Below are positions 4,814 through 7,747 of a DNA stretch of 7,747 nucleotides, piece by piece. The position numbers were made by a program, and so were the translations under genes. This stretch comes from an uncultured Phascolarctobacterium sp. (lineage in GTDB: Bacteria > Bacillota > Negativicutes > Acidaminococcales > Acidaminococcaceae). The stretch covers positions 1-7,747 of the forward strand of contig CASEGD010000045.1 of the NCBI GenBank assembly GCA_949287345.1. The letters run 5' to 3'. The notes under the pieces were generated by a model. It did not search any database and had not been told where the DNA came from. It saw only the letters and a program-made list of their open reading frames with translations. The number at the start of each line of letters is the position of its first letter. The first letter of the stretch is position 1.

Positions 4814-7246
4814 TTAATCTCTCAGTTTTGCTTTGTAGGCTTCGCCGACTTTTTCGACCACGTTTTTAATAACGGTGTCGATTTCTTCATCGGTCAAAGT
4901 GCGGTCGTCAGCCTGGAAGGTTAAGTTGAAGGCCATGGATTTATAGCCGGCTTCCACCTGTTTGCCGGTGTAAACGTCAAATACCTGCACTTTTTTCAGC
5001 AGCGTGCCCGCGTTGGTGCGGATAACATTTTCCAGTTCTTCCGTTGCTACTTCCAGCGGCACAACAACGGCGATATCGCGCGAGGTTGCAGGGTATTTGG
5101 GCAGATGTTCAAACTGCGGCACATGTGTTGCGGTAGCTACCAGCGGCGCAACTTCCAGCTCCAGCACGCAGACGCTGCCATTCAAATCAAAGTTTTCAGC
5201 AGCGGTCGGGTGCAGTTCGCCAAACCAGCCGATTACTTTACCGTCAGCTTCAACAGCGCAGCTCTTGCCCGGGTGCAGGTACGGCTGTGCTACCGGCACA
5301 AATTTAACGCCGGTCAGCTGTACGGTTTCCAAAAGGCCTTCCACAATGCCTTTCATATCGTAGAAGTCTACATCGTCCTTGCTTTCCGTCCAGTTCAGCG
5401 CACTGCGGCGGCCTGTCAGTACGGCGCACAGCACCTGTTTTTCTTCCGGCAGCTCTTTCAGCGGCAGCGCTTTGGGCAAAAATACCTTGCCGATTTCAAA
5501 AATCTTGACGGAATCAGCCTGGCGTGCCTGGTTATAAGCTGCGGTGTTCAGCATACCGGGCAGCATGCTGGTGCGCATTACCTTAAACTCGTCGCTCAGC
5601 GGGTTCATCAGTTCAATGGCTGCGCGGCGGCTGTCGGTTTCAGCCAGCAGCATTTTATCAAAGTTGTTGGGGTTGATGAAGCTGTAAGTCATAACCTCGC
5701 TCAAGCCTGCGGCTACAAGGTAATCTTCAATTTCTTCGCACACATCGTCGATAACGGCCTGACGCCCTTGTACCAAAGGCAGTTCCGGGTTGTGCGATTC
5801 GATTTTATCATAAGAATGCATTCTGGCGATTTCTTCGCTGATATCGGCGTCGCAGCTGATATCGTAACGCCAGCTCGGAGCGGTAACAACCAGCTCATTG
5901 CCGTCGTATTCCACGCCAAACTGCAATTTTTTCAGGATGTCAACCATTTCGTCAGCGGCAATCTCCACACCGATGCGGGTGTTAATTGCTTTCGGCGTTA
6001 CGCGGATAACGGCCGGTTTAACTTCTTCCGGGTAATCCTCAACAATGCCGCAGACGGTTTCGCATGCGCCCATCTGTTCCAGCAGGTGTACGGCACGGTT
6101 CAGCGCGTTGTGGTTCAGAATGGTGTCAACACCGCGTTCAAAACGTCCGGACGCTTCGCTGCGCAATCCCAAAGCCTTTGAGGTACGGCGGATGGACGGG
6201 CCGTTGAAGGTTGCGGCTTCCAGCATTACGTTTACGGTTGCAGCGGTAACTTCGGTTTCCAAACCGCCCATAACGCCGCCGAGGCCAACTGCGTGTTCCG
6301 TGTCGGCAATGGTAATCATGTCCGGCGTTAAGGTGCGTTCCTGGCTGTCCAGCGTTACCAGTTTTTCGCCTTCTGCGGCGCGGCGTACAATCAGTTTATG
6401 CCCGCCGACTTTATCGTAATCATAAGCATGCATCGGCTGGCCAAGTTCCAGCATTACATAGTTGGTAACGTCAACCACGTTGCTGATGGGGCGCATGCCA
6501 CAGGCACGCAGGTGTTTCTGCATCCATTCCGGCGAATGGCCGATTTTAATATTTTTAAGCACGCGCACGGCAAAACGGCTGCACAAATCCTTGCACTGCA
6601 CTTCGATGGCAGCCATATCGGCAGCATTGCCGCCCGCAACTTCTTTTACACTCATATCCGGCAGGCGCAGTTCCTTACCCAAAACGGCAGCAGCCTCGCG
6701 CGCCAGGCCGATAATGTTGGTGCAGTCGCCGCGGTTGGCGGTTAAGTCGATATCAAGCACAACATCGTCAAGGCCCAGTACCTTTTTAATATCCACGCCA
6801 ATCGGGGTATCCGGCGGCAGGATGAAAATGCCTTCGCGCTGTTCCGGCAGAAGGAGTTTGGCGTCAATACCAAGCTCGCTTGCGCTGCACAGCATACCGA
6901 AGGAATCCAGGCCGCGCATTTTCGCTTTTTTCAGCGTCATGCCGTTAGGCAGGTGCGAACCGACAACGGCAACAGGCACCATATCATACTGGTGCACGTT
7001 CTGCGCACCGGTTAAAATCTGTAAAATTTCCGGGCCGCCCACGTCCATCATGCAAACCCACAAATGGTCGGAATCTGGGTGGCGTTCAATCTGCGTTACC
7101 TTGCCGGTAACTACGCCTTCAATGCCCTCGCCCAGATAGTTAACGCTTTCAACTTCCAGACCCACGCGGGTCAGTTTTTCAGCCAGCTCCTCAGGAGTGA
7201 CATCAATATCTACATATTGTTTCAGCCAATCAATAGATGCTAACAT
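4814..7246 (-). CDS. pheT: Phenylalanine--tRNA ligase beta subunit
   Basis: PheT is the large subunit of the cytoplasmic alpha2-beta2 phenylalanyl-tRNA synthetase. It binds tRNA-Phe and edits mischarged Tyr-tRNA-Phe, while PheS carries the aminoacylation site. At 810 aa it is full length for bacteria. Domains in order: N-terminal OB-fold tRNA-binding domain (about 44-150, with HPDSDHLWVC at 56-65), B3/B4 editing domain (about 213-388, with QPMHAYD and GVMGGLETEV), B5 (about 408-475, ending in WRYDI and DISEEIAR), the catalytic-like core (about 490-690) and the C-terminal ferredoxin-like anticodon-binding domain (about 716-808, with SRDIAVVVP). The LRSEASGRFERGVD block (361-374) is intact. AAGGAGGG lies 5 nt before the ATG and overlaps the pheS stop. 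No truncation or frameshift is seen. Any T-box or other leader control would be upstream of pheS, outside the window. Confidence 0.98.
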   Translation of the reverse strand: MLASIDWLKQYVDIDVTPEELAEKLTRVGLEVESVNYLGEGIEGVVTGKVTQIERHPDSDHLWVCMMDVGGPEILQILTGAQNVHQYDMVPVAVVGSHLPNGMTLKKAKMRGLDSFGMLCSASELGIDAKLLLPEQREGIFILPPDTPIGVDIKKVLGLDDVVLDIDLTANRGDCTNIIGLAREAAAVLGKELRLPDMSVKEVAGGNAADMAAIEVQCKDLCSRFAVRVLKNIKIGHSPEWMQKHLRACGMRPISNVVDVTNYVMLELGQPMHAYDYDKVGGHKLIVRRAAEGEKLVTLDSQERTLTPDMITIADTEHAVGLGGVMGGLETEVTAATVNVMLEAATFNGPSIRRTSKALGLRSEASGRFERGVDTILNHNALNRAVHLLEQMGACETVCGIVEDYPEEVKPAVIRVTPKAINTRIGVEIAADEMVDILKKLQFGVEYDGNELVVTAPSWRYDISCDADISEEIARMHSYDKIESHNPELPLVQGRQAVIDDVCEEIEDYLVAAGLSEVMTYSFINPNNFDKMLLAETDSRRAAIELMNPLSDEFKVMRTSMLPGMLNTAAYNQARQADSVKIFEIGKVFLPKALPLKELPEEKQVLCAVLTGRRSALNWTESKDDVDFYDMKGIVEGLLETVQLTGVKFVPVAQPYLHPGKSCAVEADGKVIGWFGELHPTAAENFDLNGSVCVLELEVAPLVATATHVPQFEHLPKYPATSRDIAVVVPLEVATEELENVIRTNAGTLLKKVQVFDVYTGKQVEAGYKSMAFNLTFQADDRTLTDEEIDTVIKNVVEKVGEAYKAKLRD

Positions 7247-7251
7247 GGTAT

Positions 7252-7257
7252 CCCTCC

Positions 7258-7259
<2 letters not shown>
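7252..7259 (-). promoter_or_regulatory. Shine-Dalgarno of pheT overlapping the pheS stop codon
   Basis: AAGGAGGG on the reverse strand shares two bases with the TAA stop of pheS (7260-7258) and lies 5 nt before the pheT ATG. Coupled translation would help produce the two subunits in the equal amounts the complex requires. Confidence 0.8.

Positions 7260-7747
<488 letters not shown>

Noticed and set aside
5105..6181. A 358-codon plus-strand open frame inside pheT
   Set aside because: It is fully contained in the unmistakable pheT gene and shows no family motifs or plausible ribosome site, so it is an antisense shadow.

Overview
The window reads as an ordinary chromosomal stretch of a bacterium. 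Strong Shine-Dalgarno sequences (AAGGAGG type), compact intrinsic terminators, an lrgAB pair and a pheS-pheT operon point to Bacillota. The moderate GC content, roughly 50% by eye, and the gene mix would fit a Negativicutes-type member, but that is a guess I cannot test here. I see no mobile element, CRISPR array, tRNA or rRNA. Base and codon use look similar throughout, so there is no sign of recent transfer.

Left part (1-2521): the first 429 codons of clpB run leftward off the window edge. A 128-bp divergent intergenic region separates clpB from a rightward gene for a membrane-anchored RMD1/DUF155 family protein, which ends at a clear hairpin terminator. The intergenic region holds two inverted repeats that could be operators.

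Middle part (2522-3792): a candidate promoter overlapped by a perfect inverted repeat precedes lrgA and lrgB. The two genes overlap by ATGA and end in a strong terminator that probably also serves the convergent gene. LrgA/LrgB-type proteins form a membrane system linked to pyruvate or related metabolite transport and to control of autolysis.

Right-middle (3793-4753): a leftward two-gene operon has its own promoter (TTGCCG-17-TATAAT). It carries an uncharacterised 84-aa protein followed by a stand-alone CYTH-domain protein, probably a triphosphatase. The upstream gene's stop codon abuts the Shine-Dalgarno of the CYTH gene, which suggests coupled translation.

Right part (4771-7747): the leftward pheST operon, with the 3' part of pheS (cut by the window edge), the complete 810-codon pheT and a GC-rich terminator. 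Together these encode the two subunits of phenylalanyl-tRNA synthetase.

Nothing amounts to a clearly new system. The best candidates for a second look are the 84-aa/CYTH operon, the bacterial RMD1 protein divergent from clpB, and the unassigned operator-like palindromes. No gene-free stretch exceeds 300 bases; the longest is 170 bases (2478-2647).
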